DNA of 64,000 nt. Origin: Candidatus Latescibacterota bacterium (GTDB lineage: Bacteria > JAAXHH01). Shown here piece after piece: positions 53,126 through 61,037 of this stretch. Position numbers and translations under genes: made by a program. The DNA lies in the NCBI GenBank assembly GCA_022821085.1, contig JAJEEG010000006.1, forward strand, positions 1,116,001 through 1,180,000, given 5' to 3'. The number at the start of each line of letters is the position of its first letter. Position 1 is the first letter of the stretch. The notes under the pieces are model-generated. The model saw only the letters and a list, made by a program, of their open reading frames with translations, had not been told where the DNA came from and did no database searches.

Positions 53126-53998
53126 TCAGAACGCATACCGCAACGACGCCCTGAATCCGTGCCTTCTGAGCATCGCCCAGGTTTCGGCGAGGTCTAACTC
53201 CAGCGGTTCACGGCTGCCGTCCTTCCAGACGACCTGACCGGTGGCTCTTCCGGTCTCCACGATTCCCCAATCCACGTATCGCCATGCAAGATCGAGCGTG
53301 ATCTTGTCAGAAAGCGATGTAGCCACGCCTGCCGTCAGCATCACGGTGAAATCAACGTTCCGGCCGTCCGGCACAGTCGTCTCCGTCCTCGGAAATTCCA
53401 TATGTATATCGTGGATATCGGCATAGTGCAGGCCAGCGCCGCTTCCCGCGAACACGCGGATGGGACCGTGCGCTATGAAATCCATGTACGCGGCGACCAT
53501 GCCGGATGCGGATCGCAGATCCGCCGATACGGACTGGAGCGCATCGGTCTGGAGAAAGTTGGCGGTCCCTTCGAAGGCGAAACTCGGGCGGTAGGATATG
53601 GACGTTTCCAGGCGTAGACCCGGCGTCGCGATGTAGCCGAGGCCGACCTCGAAACCGCCCGCCATGCCGAAATCACCCCGCGTACCTCTAGCGATGCCAT
53701 CGCCCCCCGTTCCACACCCGTAGAGCGCCGCAGGAGTCGTACTCAGACAATTCCTGTCCCCAAACCTGGTTTTCGCGGGCAGATCGAGGTTCGCACCGGC
53801 CCGAAGGTAGAAAGTGTTTCGGTGTTCGGTGAGGCCGGTTGCTTCAGTGGCGGTATCGGCTCCGAGCGAATGGACTTCACCTGAACCAGAGACCGAGGTC
53901 GCCTGGGCGCCTGCAGGATTGATGTCCATGACTGCCAGAGTCGTAGCCAGAGATATGACTGTTCTGATCCCTAAGGCTATCCAGCGGTCGTTGGCCAT
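53126..53998 (-). CDS. Outer-membrane beta-barrel protein
   Basis: 290 residues. Signal peptide at 1-32 ending NPAGAQA, then alternating strands rich in aromatic and Gly residues (GGFEVGLGYIATPGLRLETS, DKITLDLAWRYVDWG) and a C-terminal SLRYAF ending in Phe, the signature for BAM-mediated insertion. Resembles small opacity/OmpW-like porins or surface proteins. GGAGGAAC precedes the ATG. No enzyme motif; function unknown. Confidence 0.85.
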   Translation of the reverse strand: MANDRWIALGIRTVISLATTLAVMDINPAGAQATSVSGSGEVHSLGADTATEATGLTEHRNTFYLRAGANLDLPAKTRFGDRNCLSTTPAALYGCGTGGDGIARGTRGDFGMAGGFEVGLGYIATPGLRLETSISYRPSFAFEGTANFLQTDALQSVSADLRSASGMVAAYMDFIAHGPIRVFAGSGAGLHYADIHDIHMEFPRTETTVPDGRNVDFTVMLTAGVATSLSDKITLDLAWRYVDWGIVETGRATGQVVWKDGSREPLELDLAETWAMLRRHGFRASLRYAF

Positions 53999-54022
53999 GT
54001 TCCTCCAAACATCAAAGTGAGT

Positions 54023-54883
54023 TCAATCGATTTCAATCAGGATCCGACAGTGGTCGCTTGATCCCCACTCGTCGGGATTGTTCAACGCCCTGGTTCGTAC
54101 GCTGTGGTGGAACCCCCTTGACGCAAACACGTAGTCTAGTTGATGTACGGCGTTTTCGGGTGTTTTAACGCGTAAGGAGTAGTAGGTAGGGACATTCTTT
54201 GTCTCTGGAGGCAATCCAGGTGGAACGGGATCGGTTTTTCTTCCGTCCGGATAGCGCGGACCGACGTATTCAAGTCCCAATGCGTCCATACGATCAAAAA
54301 CCGTTCGGTCGCGTTCAGGAAGTACCAGGTTTGTGTCTGTAGACTGGAAAACCGTATTCAGGTCCCCCGCAGCCAGAATCCGATGAGTGCCTGGATCAAT
54401 GTCTCCGATAAATGTCGAGAGATCCGAGATGATGCGATGTGTCGAAGCGTCCGAGTATCCAGCCCACCATTTCGTGTCCACCGAAACGTGAGGTCTCATC
54501 CAGCGCGCGTACATCGATACTACGATAAAAGGTTCATGATCGCGTGGAATCACACGAGCGGCCGCAATGGTACCGACGTCGCTAACGACCATTTCATCGA
54601 AATCAGTTGAGCTGTAAAGAGGGAGAACTCGCTTGAACCACTCAACCTCGACTCGGTCCGAAAGCTTGACGACCAACGGCCAGCGTTCGTAATCACTCAG
54701 GCTGTCCCACTGGTCGCCACTGGTAGTAATTGATCCGGTGTCGATACTGGAAGGTAGATCGGGCGGGACTTTGCCGGTCTCTTGTAACAGCGCGACATCC
54801 GCATCCATCTCGAGTAGCTCGTCCCAGGGTGCTTTTCTTTTTCCTATATTCCAGCAAACTACGGTTGTCACGAAATCCCTCAC
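54023..54883 (-). CDS. Endonuclease/exonuclease/phosphatase (EEP) family protein
   Basis: 286 residues. EEP-fold motifs: CWNIGKRK at residue 10 (Asn), LLQETG near 33 (Glu), AAGDLNTVF near 171 (Asp, Asn) and the final SSDHCRILIEID (Asp-His). Members cleave phosphodiesters in DNA, RNA or inositol lipids. No signal peptide. GC content is visibly lower than that of its neighbours (near 50%), suggesting recent transfer, yet its start overlaps the stop of the GC-rich DUF4432 gene by 4 bp. Confidence 0.85.
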   Translation of the reverse strand: MRDFVTTVVCWNIGKRKAPWDELLEMDADVALLQETGKVPPDLPSSIDTGSITTSGDQWDSLSDYERWPLVVKLSDRVEVEWFKRVLPLYSSTDFDEMVVSDVGTIAAARVIPRDHEPFIVVSMYARWMRPHVSVDTKWWAGYSDASTHRIISDLSTFIGDIDPGTHRILAAGDLNTVFQSTDTNLVLPERDRTVFDRMDALGLEYVGPRYPDGRKTDPVPPGLPPETKNVPTYYSLRVKTPENAVHQLDYVFASRGFHHSVRTRALNNPDEWGSSDHCRILIEID

Positions 54884-55956
54884 CCACCAACCTTCGCCTC
54901 GAACGCCGCAATTTCTTCCGCACCTTCCAGCACGCCGATCTCCAGGTGAAAGTCGCGTACTTCGTCGGGCTCGATGTGCTGCAGGTAGCCGTTCTTGCGG
55001 TTCCAGGCCCGGCCGAGCATGCTGACGTTGCCTGGTTCGATGCCGGTGACGTAAGTTCCCTTGTGGAAGTGCTGCCAGTGGCTGACGATGGGGATCTCCG
55101 CCTTGGGGAAGGACCAGTACAGGCCCAGGCCGAGCCGGTCATTGATCAGGCCGACGCGGCACAGACCGCTGGCATCGGCCCTGGGACGGAGGACGTAGAC
55201 GTCGTCGTGGGCTTCGTCTGCAGGTGCAGAAACCGTAGAAAACGTCGCTGGATCGACCTCCCGGTCTTCGAGCCACTCCGTCGACTTTTCGCTGTCGATG
55301 ACGACGCGCGTGCCCTCGTCGAGAATGGGGAAACCGGGATTGCAGTGGTAGACGAACATGAGCGGTGAGCGATCGACCGACTGGTTGTGTATACGGTCGT
55401 GGATGTGCAGCGATTTCTCGCCCAGGACGGTCGAAATCTCCCGGGTGAGTTCCAGGTTGGTGCCGAAGACGACGGCTTCCCTGATCTTTCCGCGCACCTT
55501 GATGATGTAGTCGTCGCCGTCCCACTGGCCATCGGTATGGACCTGGCGGGCCGGAAGAAAGGACAGGCGCCCGTGGAGACCGAGTTCTTCGTTTTCTTCT
55601 TCTGGATCGGTCTCCGGGTGCCCCGTGAAGGTCATCCCGCAGCTCAGGACCAGCCCGCCGTAGAACCCGCGCATCCAGCCGTATCCCTGAGGTTCGTAGA
55701 ACGACGGTCCCACGTCGCCCGTGTTGCCTCGGAAGCAGAGCGACATGCCCTTGTAGTGGGCCGAGGCCACGTCCAACGCCCGTCCGGGCAGCAGGGAGAA
55801 GCACAGGCCCGAGGCGTTGAATACCTCGATGAGATCGGCGCCCCGGTCGCTGCCTTCGCGCAGTTCGCCGTACCGGGCGTGGGCCACCTGGCTCATGTCG
55901 CCGACAAGATCAAGCAGTTCCCTGCGTGTAAACTCTTTTCCGAATAGACGTGCCAT
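54880..55956 (-). CDS. DUF4432 aldose-epimerase-like protein
   Basis: 358 residues from ATG 55956, where AGGAAGG lies 5 bp upstream; a GTG two codons earlier is less well placed. Galactose-mutarotase-like beta-sandwich: FYEPQGYGWMRGFYGGLVLSCG near 100, ELGLHGRLSF near 135, HNQSVDRSPLMFVYHCNPGFP near 200. DUF4432 proteins are thought to bind or epimerise sugars. Cytoplasmic. Coupled to the downstream EEP gene by a 4-bp overlap. Confidence 0.85.
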   Translation of the reverse strand: MARLFGKEFTRRELLDLVGDMSQVAHARYGELREGSDRGADLIEVFNASGLCFSLLPGRALDVASAHYKGMSLCFRGNTGDVGPSFYEPQGYGWMRGFYGGLVLSCGMTFTGHPETDPEEENEELGLHGRLSFLPARQVHTDGQWDGDDYIIKVRGKIREAVVFGTNLELTREISTVLGEKSLHIHDRIHNQSVDRSPLMFVYHCNPGFPILDEGTRVVIDSEKSTEWLEDREVDPATFSTVSAPADEAHDDVYVLRPRADASGLCRVGLINDRLGLGLYWSFPKAEIPIVSHWQHFHKGTYVTGIEPGNVSMLGRAWNRKNGYLQHIEPDEVRDFHLEIGVLEGAEEIAAFEAKVGG

Positions 55957-56005
55957 GGTCACCTTCCTGGATGGAATCGTTTCAGCTAGTTACGTAGACA
56001 CTTAT

Positions 56006-57745
56006 CTACTTCTGCTGGATCTTCGCCCAGGTATCGCGCAGGGTGATCGTCCGGTTGAACACGGGTCCGGTTTGGGCGGACTCTGGCATGGCTTGATCAG
56101 ACTCTGGCATGGCCCGTTCGGTCGCCGGCCCGTCGGATTTCGAGTCGACAGTATCGACGCAGAAGTAGCCCAGCCGCTCGAACTGGTAGTTCACGCCGGG
56201 TTCGGCCTCCGCCAGTCCGGGTTCGACCTTGCAGTCCGTGACGATCTTGAGCGAATCTGGATTCAACAAGGAACGGTCATCGTCGACTTCACCCGGACGG
56301 GGATCCGGGTCGCTGAACAGCCGGTCGTAAAGGCGTACGGTAGCGTTCAGGGCATGGGCGGCCGATACCCAGTGGATGGTGCCGCGTACCTTTCGGCCGT
56401 CCGGCGTAGTCCCGCCCCGGGATTCCGGATCGTAGGTGCAGTGCAGTTCGACTACGCGCCCGGCATCGTCCTTGATCACGTCGGTGCAGGTGATGTAGTA
56501 GCCGTAACGCAGGCGGACTTCCCGGCCCGGCGCGAGCCGGAAGAACTTCCGCGGCGGATCTTCCATGAAGTCGTTCCGCTCGATGTAGATTTCCCGGGAG
56601 AAGGGCACCTGCCGCGTCCCCATGCCCTCGTCCTCGGGATTGTTCACGGCTTCCATCTGCTCTGTCTGGTCGGCCGGATAATTGGTGATAACGACCTTGA
56701 GCGGATCCAGCACGCCCATGACCCGGGGTGCCCGCTTGTTCAGGTCCTCCCGGATGATGAAATCCGCCAGGGCCATGTCGATGAGATTGTGGTTCTTGGC
56801 CACGCCGACGCGGTCGCAGAGGGTCCGGACGGCCTCGGGGGTGTATCCCCGGCGCCGCAGGCCGGACAGCGTGGGCATGCGGGGGTCGTCCCACCCGGAA
56901 AGCACGCTTTCTTCGATGAGGGGCCGGTAGAAGCGCTTCGAAAGCACGGTGTGGGCCAGCGCCAGCGGAGCGAATTCAATCTGCTGGGGATGGTAGACGT
57001 CCAGCCGGTCCAGGATCCAGTCGTAGAGCGGCCGGTTGTTTTCGAACTCCAGGGTGCAGAGCGAATGGGTGATGCCTTCGATGGAATCTGATAGACAGTG
57101 GGTAAAGTCGTACATGGGATACACCCGCCACTTGTCCCCGGTGCGGTAATGATGGGCGTGCCGGATCCGGTAGAGCACGGGGTCGCGCATCGTCAGGTTG
57201 GGATGGGCCATGTCAATCCGGGCCCGCAGGACGTGCGTGCCGTCCGGAAACTCCCCGGCCTGCATGCGTTCGAACAGGTTCAGGTTCTCATCGGCCGCCC
57301 GGTCGCGGTACGGACTGTTGCGGCCAGGTTCCGTGGGCGTGCCCCGATGATCCCGCATTTCTTCCCAGGTCAGGCTGTCTACGTAGGCGTCGCCCTGGTC
57401 CACGAGCTTCAGTGCGTAGGCGTACAGCTGATCGAAGTAATCAGAGGCGAAGTACAGCCGGTCCTCCCAGTCAAAACCCAGCCACCGGATGTCCCGCTTG
57501 ATCCCCTCCACGAAGTCCACGTTCTCGGTCTCCGGATTCGAGTCGTCGAACCGGAGGTTGCACACGCCCCCATACTCTTCTGCCACGCCGAAATTCAGGC
57601 AGATCGACTTGGCGTGACCGATATGGAGATAGCCGTTCGGCTCCGGGGGGAAACGTGTATGCACCTTTCCCCCGAACTTGCCGCTCTCCATGTCCGCGTC
57701 GATGATTTCGCGTATGAAATCCCTGTACGGTTTTTCCGTGCTCAT
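56006..57745 (-). CDS. glnS: Glutaminyl-tRNA synthetase
   Basis: 579 residues. Class I motifs HIGH at 41-44 ([15 protein letters not shown]) and VLSKR near 266 (KMSKS equivalent), plus GlnRS-type segments [13 protein letters not shown] and the acceptor-binding beta-barrel C-terminal domain. AGGAAG precedes the ATG. It is about 25 residues longer than the E. coli enzyme, partly because a 21-bp tandem duplication near residues 542-556 adds a repeated AMPES(D/A)Q segment in the C-terminal domain. Confidence 0.96.
   Translation of the reverse strand: MSTEKPYRDFIREIIDADMESGKFGGKVHTRFPPEPNGYLHIGHAKSICLNFGVAEEYGGVCNLRFDDSNPETENVDFVEGIKRDIRWLGFDWEDRLYFASDYFDQLYAYALKLVDQGDAYVDSLTWEEMRDHRGTPTEPGRNSPYRDRAADENLNLFERMQAGEFPDGTHVLRARIDMAHPNLTMRDPVLYRIRHAHHYRTGDKWRVYPMYDFTHCLSDSIEGITHSLCTLEFENNRPLYDWILDRLDVYHPQQIEFAPLALAHTVLSKRFYRPLIEESVLSGWDDPRMPTLSGLRRRGYTPEAVRTLCDRVGVAKNHNLIDMALADFIIREDLNKRAPRVMGVLDPLKVVITNYPADQTEQMEAVNNPEDEGMGTRQVPFSREIYIERNDFMEDPPRKFFRLAPGREVRLRYGYYITCTDVIKDDAGRVVELHCTYDPESRGGTTPDGRKVRGTIHWVSAAHALNATVRLYDRLFSDPDPRPGEVDDDRSLLNPDSLKIVTDCKVEPGLAEAEPGVNYQFERLGYFCVDTVDSKSDGPATERAMPESDQAMPESAQTGPVFNRTITLRDTWAKIQQK
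56078..56119. repeat. 21-bp tandem duplication inside glnS
   Basis: Units 56078-56098 and 56099-56119 share GACTCTGGCATGGC and are in frame, producing AMPESDQ followed by AMPESAQ in the C-terminal domain of GlnRS. Confidence 0.92.
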
Positions 57746-57855
57746 AACTTCCTGTTCCGGTTATCGTTGGAACGGATTCAAGACCGTGTAATATAGGGTG
57801 TTAGGCGGGAAGTAGCAAGGTGAAGATGGGGTGGTTAGAATGGATTAACCAACCT

Positions 57856-58188
57856 TCATACATGTGCGGCTTTCGCTGATCGGTTAAGGTCTCTGACACT
57901 TCTGCGCACTCGGGAACGAATAGCCTTACCATTCATTACCAGTTCCCTGGATAACTCATAGACCTTCTGAGCGTTCATCCAGAACTCTGGAGTCTGGTCA
58001 AAGAATTCACCCAATGCGATAGCGGTCTCAGCCGTCACACCACGCCTTTCGTGTACGATTTCATGAAGTCTCGTGGCCGGAAGGTCTAAATCACGTGCCA
58101 GTCCGTTGACGGTCAATCCCATGTCTTGAATTTGTTCGAGCAAAAGTGCTCCGGGGTGTGTTGCTATTCTATTAGTAGGTACATTCAT
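57856..58188 (-). CDS. higA: HigA-type antitoxin, apparently without a toxin gene
   Basis: 110 residues from ATG 58188, with GAGGAATTTC upstream; codons further upstream are not family-like. It begins with the HigA hallmark HPGALLLEQI and has an Xre-type helix-turn-helix (LTVNGLARDLDLPATRLHEIVHERRGVTAETA) followed by FDQTPEFWMNAQ, also typical. HigA represses its own operon and neutralises the mRNA interferase HigB, normally encoded just upstream. Only about 118 bp separate this gene from the methyltransferase stop, too short for higB. GC is low for the region. Confidence 0.88.
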   Translation of the reverse strand: MNVPTNRIATHPGALLLEQIQDMGLTVNGLARDLDLPATRLHEIVHERRGVTAETAIALGEFFDQTPEFWMNAQKVYELSRELVMNGKAIRSRVRRSVRDLNRSAKAAHV

Positions 58189-58199
58189 AATGAAATTCC

Positions 58200-58235
58200 T
58201 CATTCGTAATGGTTGTTCAATTCCACAGTAATACG
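58200..58235 (-). pseudogene. Possible remnant of higB 3' end
   Basis: Minus-strand codons between an in-frame stop at 58236 and the TGA at 58200-58202 read RITVELNNHYE. This ends 11 bp before the higA start, where HigB toxins normally end, and weakly recalls their C-terminal RIT...DYH pattern. Eleven residues are too few to be sure. Confidence 0.2.
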
Positions 58236-58253
58236 TCAAGCGTAATACGAACA

Positions 58254-58292
58254 ATTGTGAAAATCGAAAGCGGCGCTATTGATTTTCACAAT
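58254..58292. promoter_or_regulatory. Perfect 12-bp inverted repeat upstream of higA
   Basis: ATTGTGAAAATC (58254-58265) and GATTTTCACAAT (58281-58292) are perfect inverted copies with a 15-bp spacer. They lie 66 bp upstream of the higA start and 13 bp after the methyltransferase stop. An operator for HigA autorepression is plausible; a hairpin terminator is less so because no T-run follows. Confidence 0.6.
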
Positions 58293-58305
58293 GTCCGGTG
58301 ATTTC

Positions 58306-59139
58306 CTACCTTGTTCTCGTCCACGCACCGATATGCGGCGGGATGACCACGGGACGCTTCGACGCGACGATTTCGTCCCGGACGCGCCGGGGTATGGTCT
58401 CCACGTCCACTTCTTCCGCGGTGGCGATCCCGTAATGCTCCAGCAGGGGAAGCACGCTTTGGAAGGAATTCGCTACATAGGAGTATCCCGGCCAGTCGGC
58501 GGATCCGCCGATCAACAGGCCGGCATCGAAGGTCGGTTCTGGCAGCCCCGCCTCGACGAACACCCGGTAGAGTTCCAGGCCCATGTTGCCGTTGGCCCCG
58601 GACCGCTCGAAAACCTCGACGACCCAGTCGCCGAGTTGCCCCATGAGCGGGGTATCGGGGTGCTTGTACGCCTCGGTGATCGTGAAATCGATCTCCTGGA
58701 ACATGACGATGCCGCCGGAGCGCAGACGGGGGATCAACTGCTTCAGGACCGCGACCGGATCGGGCAGATACATGAGCACCAGCCGGCCGACCAGGGCGTC
58801 GAAATCGCCCCCGACGTCAAGCGTCTGTATATCGCCGGCATGAAACGTCACGTTTTCGTGCCCCGCCTTCTCGACCCGTTCCCGTGCCGTTTCGAGGATT
58901 TCGGGATTCATGTCCACGCCCACGACTTCCCCGGCCGGCCCCACGAATTCCGCGACGGCAAGCGCCACGTCACCGGCACCGCTTCCGATATCGAGTACCC
59001 GCATCCCGCTGCGGATACCGGCCGATTTCAGAAACCGGCGCGTGATCGGTTCGAAGAGCCGGGACTGTTCGATCAAGCGCTCCGTCTCTTCATCGCTGCG
59101 TCCCGGGGTATATCGTCGTTCGCTGTGCTGGTCCGTCAT
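58306..59139 (-). CDS. Class I SAM-dependent methyltransferase
   Basis: 277 residues. SAM-binding motif I VLDIGSGAGDVALAVAEFVG near residues 48-67, motif II GVDMNPEILETARE near 74, then FHAGDIQTL and DALVGRLVLMYLPDP near 108-122. Substrate unknown; the arrangement resembles small-molecule or ubiquinone-type methyltransferases. AAGGAG lies about 11 bp upstream of the start. Flanked by higA and the ABC importer genes without tight coupling. Confidence 0.9.
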   Translation of the reverse strand: MTDQHSERRYTPGRSDEETERLIEQSRLFEPITRRFLKSAGIRSGMRVLDIGSGAGDVALAVAEFVGPAGEVVGVDMNPEILETARERVEKAGHENVTFHAGDIQTLDVGGDFDALVGRLVLMYLPDPVAVLKQLIPRLRSGGIVMFQEIDFTITEAYKHPDTPLMGQLGDWVVEVFERSGANGNMGLELYRVFVEAGLPEPTFDAGLLIGGSADWPGYSYVANSFQSVLPLLEHYGIATAEEVDVETIPRRVRDEIVASKRPVVIPPHIGAWTRTR

Positions 59140-59296
59140 GTTCGGGCTGGCTCCTTTCAGGACAATCTGTTGCTGTGTTCGCGATTTAATCTGTGCAGAC
59201 AGGATTCAGAATGGCACAAAGTGGGCAGCCGGATTGCCCGCGTCAATCTCTTTTGGACACGCCGGCAACCTTCATCAGAGCACGAATCCGCTCCCC

Positions 59297-59392
59297 CCGC
59301 CTTATTCCTTCATCGCCCCCATCGCCACAGCGTGATTCACTGCACGACGCCCCGCCTCACTCCTTCACCGCCCCCAGCGTGATCCCCTGCAC
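59297..59392. repeat. About 45-50-bp decayed copy of importer permease gene 3' end
   Basis: The last 36 bp or so of the permease gene (59357 onwards, CTCCTTCACCGCCCCCAGCGTGAT region) recur in modified form at 59297-59347, just past its stop. The outer copy has a few insertions and substitutions. Same arrangement as the shorter stop-spanning duplications. Confidence 0.75.
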
Positions 59393-60181
59393 GAACTCCC
59401 GCTGCATCGCGAGGAACAGGGCCAAGATGGGGAGGATGGACAGCAGCGTACCGGCCATGAGCATGCCGTATTCCTGGCGATAGACGCCCACCAGGCTGGC
59501 CAGGCCGAGGGGCAGGGTGTACTTGGCGGCGTCCCGCAGGACGATCATGGGCCATAGGAACTCGTTCCAGGCCCCCAGGAACCCGAAGATGCTCAGGGCG
59601 CCCATGGCCGGCTTCACGGCCGGGATGATGACGCGCCAGTAGATACCGAATTCGGAGGTGCCGTCGATCCGCGCCGCATCGAGCAGGTCCGAGGGCACGC
59701 CGAGGATGAACTGTCGCATGAGGAAAACGCCGAATCCGCTCGATGCCAGGTAGGGCAGGATGACGCCCTGGTAGGTATCCAGCCAGCCGAACTGGTACAA
59801 CAGGGTAAACAGGGGCACCAGCACCAGGTGAAAGGGGATCATCATGGAGGCGAGGACGATGGCGAAGAGGACGCCGCGGCCCCGGAACGAGTACTTGGCG
59901 AAGGCGAACCCGCCCATGGTGGCGATAGCGAGGAGCAGCAGGGTGTGCGAAGTGGCCAGGAAGGTGCTGTTGACGACGTACTGGACGATCGGCATTTCCT
60001 GGAACAGCCGGGTGAAGTTCTCGAGCGTGGGATCCTGGGGAAGAAAGGTGGGCGGATAGGAGAAGATCTCGCCCGACGGCTTGAAGGAAGCGGATACCAC
60101 CCAGAACAGCGGCGTCAGGACCAGGACGGTCAGCAGTATCAGGAGCACATAGGTAATGGTGGTGCGAACAGGGTTTCTCAT
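59357..60181 (-). CDS. Carbohydrate ABC transporter permease, MalG type
   Basis: 274 residues from ATG 60181, which lies 4 bp after the stop of the upstream permease gene. Six transmembrane helices. The EAA-type loop DAARIDGTSEFGIYWRVI (about 180-197) contacts the ATPase. The C-terminal REFVQGITLGAVK is typical of MalG-like permeases. Works with the adjacent permease and binding protein as a sugar importer. Confidence 0.93.
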   Translation of the reverse strand: MRNPVRTTITYVLLILLTVLVLTPLFWVVSASFKPSGEIFSYPPTFLPQDPTLENFTRLFQEMPIVQYVVNSTFLATSHTLLLLAIATMGGFAFAKYSFRGRGVLFAIVLASMMIPFHLVLVPLFTLLYQFGWLDTYQGVILPYLASSGFGVFLMRQFILGVPSDLLDAARIDGTSEFGIYWRVIIPAVKPAMGALSIFGFLGAWNEFLWPMIVLRDAAKYTLPLGLASLVGVYRQEYGMLMAGTLLSILPILALFLAMQREFVQGITLGAVKE

Positions 60182-60185
60182 GAGG

Positions 60186-61037
60186 TCAGTTTTCCCTGAA
60201 TACGCCAAATAACCGGACCTGGATGATGGAAATCACCCCGATGATCACGGCCAGGGCCCATCCGATGGTCGCCGCGTAGCCGAGGTTGATGAACTCGAAT
60301 CCGTGCTTGTACAGGTACATCACCATGGTCATGCTCGCGTTGCCGGGGCCGCCCTCCGTGAGCACGTAGGGCAGGTCGAAGAGCTGGAACGAACCGATCA
60401 TGGAGGTGATGACCACGAAGGCGATCACGGGCTTGAGGGCGGGGATCGTCACGTGCACGAAGCTCTGCCAGGGCCCCGCGCCGTCCACCGCCGCCGCCTC
60501 GTAGAGCTCTTGCCGGATACTCTGAAGCCCCGCGAGGAAGTAGACCATGTTGAATCCCGCCCATCGCCATACGCCGGCCAGCACGAGGGCGGGCATGACC
60601 AGGTCGGGGTCCTGGAGCCACTGGATTTCGGAACCGAGGACCCGGTTCACCAGGCCGTACCGCCGGTCGTACAGCAGGTAGAAGATCACGGCGATGAAGA
60701 CGCCGGAGATCAGCACTGGCGAGAAGAAGGAAAGGCGGAACAGGTTCCGACCCTTCAGGCGGGCATTGCTGAGGAGCAGTGCGAGGGCCAGGGCCACGGG
60801 CAGTTGCAGAAGCAGGCTGCCTGCGGCGAAATAGGCCGTGTTCCAGAGGGCGGTCCAGAAGAGCGGGTCCGCGATCAGCCGTTCGATGTTCTCGAGGCCC
60901 ACGAAGGTCTGGTTCTGCATGCCCCGGACACTGTACGTGCTAAGACGGATCGAATCGAACAGGGGGTAGACCATGAAGACAGTGAAGAGCGTGAAGAAAG
61001 GCGCGAGGAAGAAGTAGGGGGCGTACCGGGGTTTCAT
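60186..61037 (-). CDS. Carbohydrate ABC transporter permease, MalF/UgpA type
   Basis: 283 residues, six transmembrane helices, N-terminal PYFFLAPFFTLFTVFMVYPL and EAA loop YEAAAVDGAGPWQSFVHVT near residue 184. Overlaps the binding protein gene stop by 4 bp. Partner of the MalG-type permease. No ATPase gene in the operon, so a shared MsmK/UgpC-like ATPase must be encoded elsewhere. Confidence 0.93.
   Translation of the reverse strand: MKPRYAPYFFLAPFFTLFTVFMVYPLFDSIRLSTYSVRGMQNQTFVGLENIERLIADPLFWTALWNTAYFAAGSLLLQLPVALALALLLSNARLKGRNLFRLSFFSPVLISGVFIAVIFYLLYDRRYGLVNRVLGSEIQWLQDPDLVMPALVLAGVWRWAGFNMVYFLAGLQSIRQELYEAAAVDGAGPWQSFVHVTIPALKPVIAFVVITSMIGSFQLFDLPYVLTEGGPGNASMTMVMYLYKHGFEFINLGYAATIGWALAVIIGVISIIQVRLFGVFREN

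Noticed and set aside
1416-59392. CRISPR arrays as an explanation for the tandem repeats
   Set aside because: Units are directly adjacent with no unique spacers, differ between loci, and no cas genes are present.
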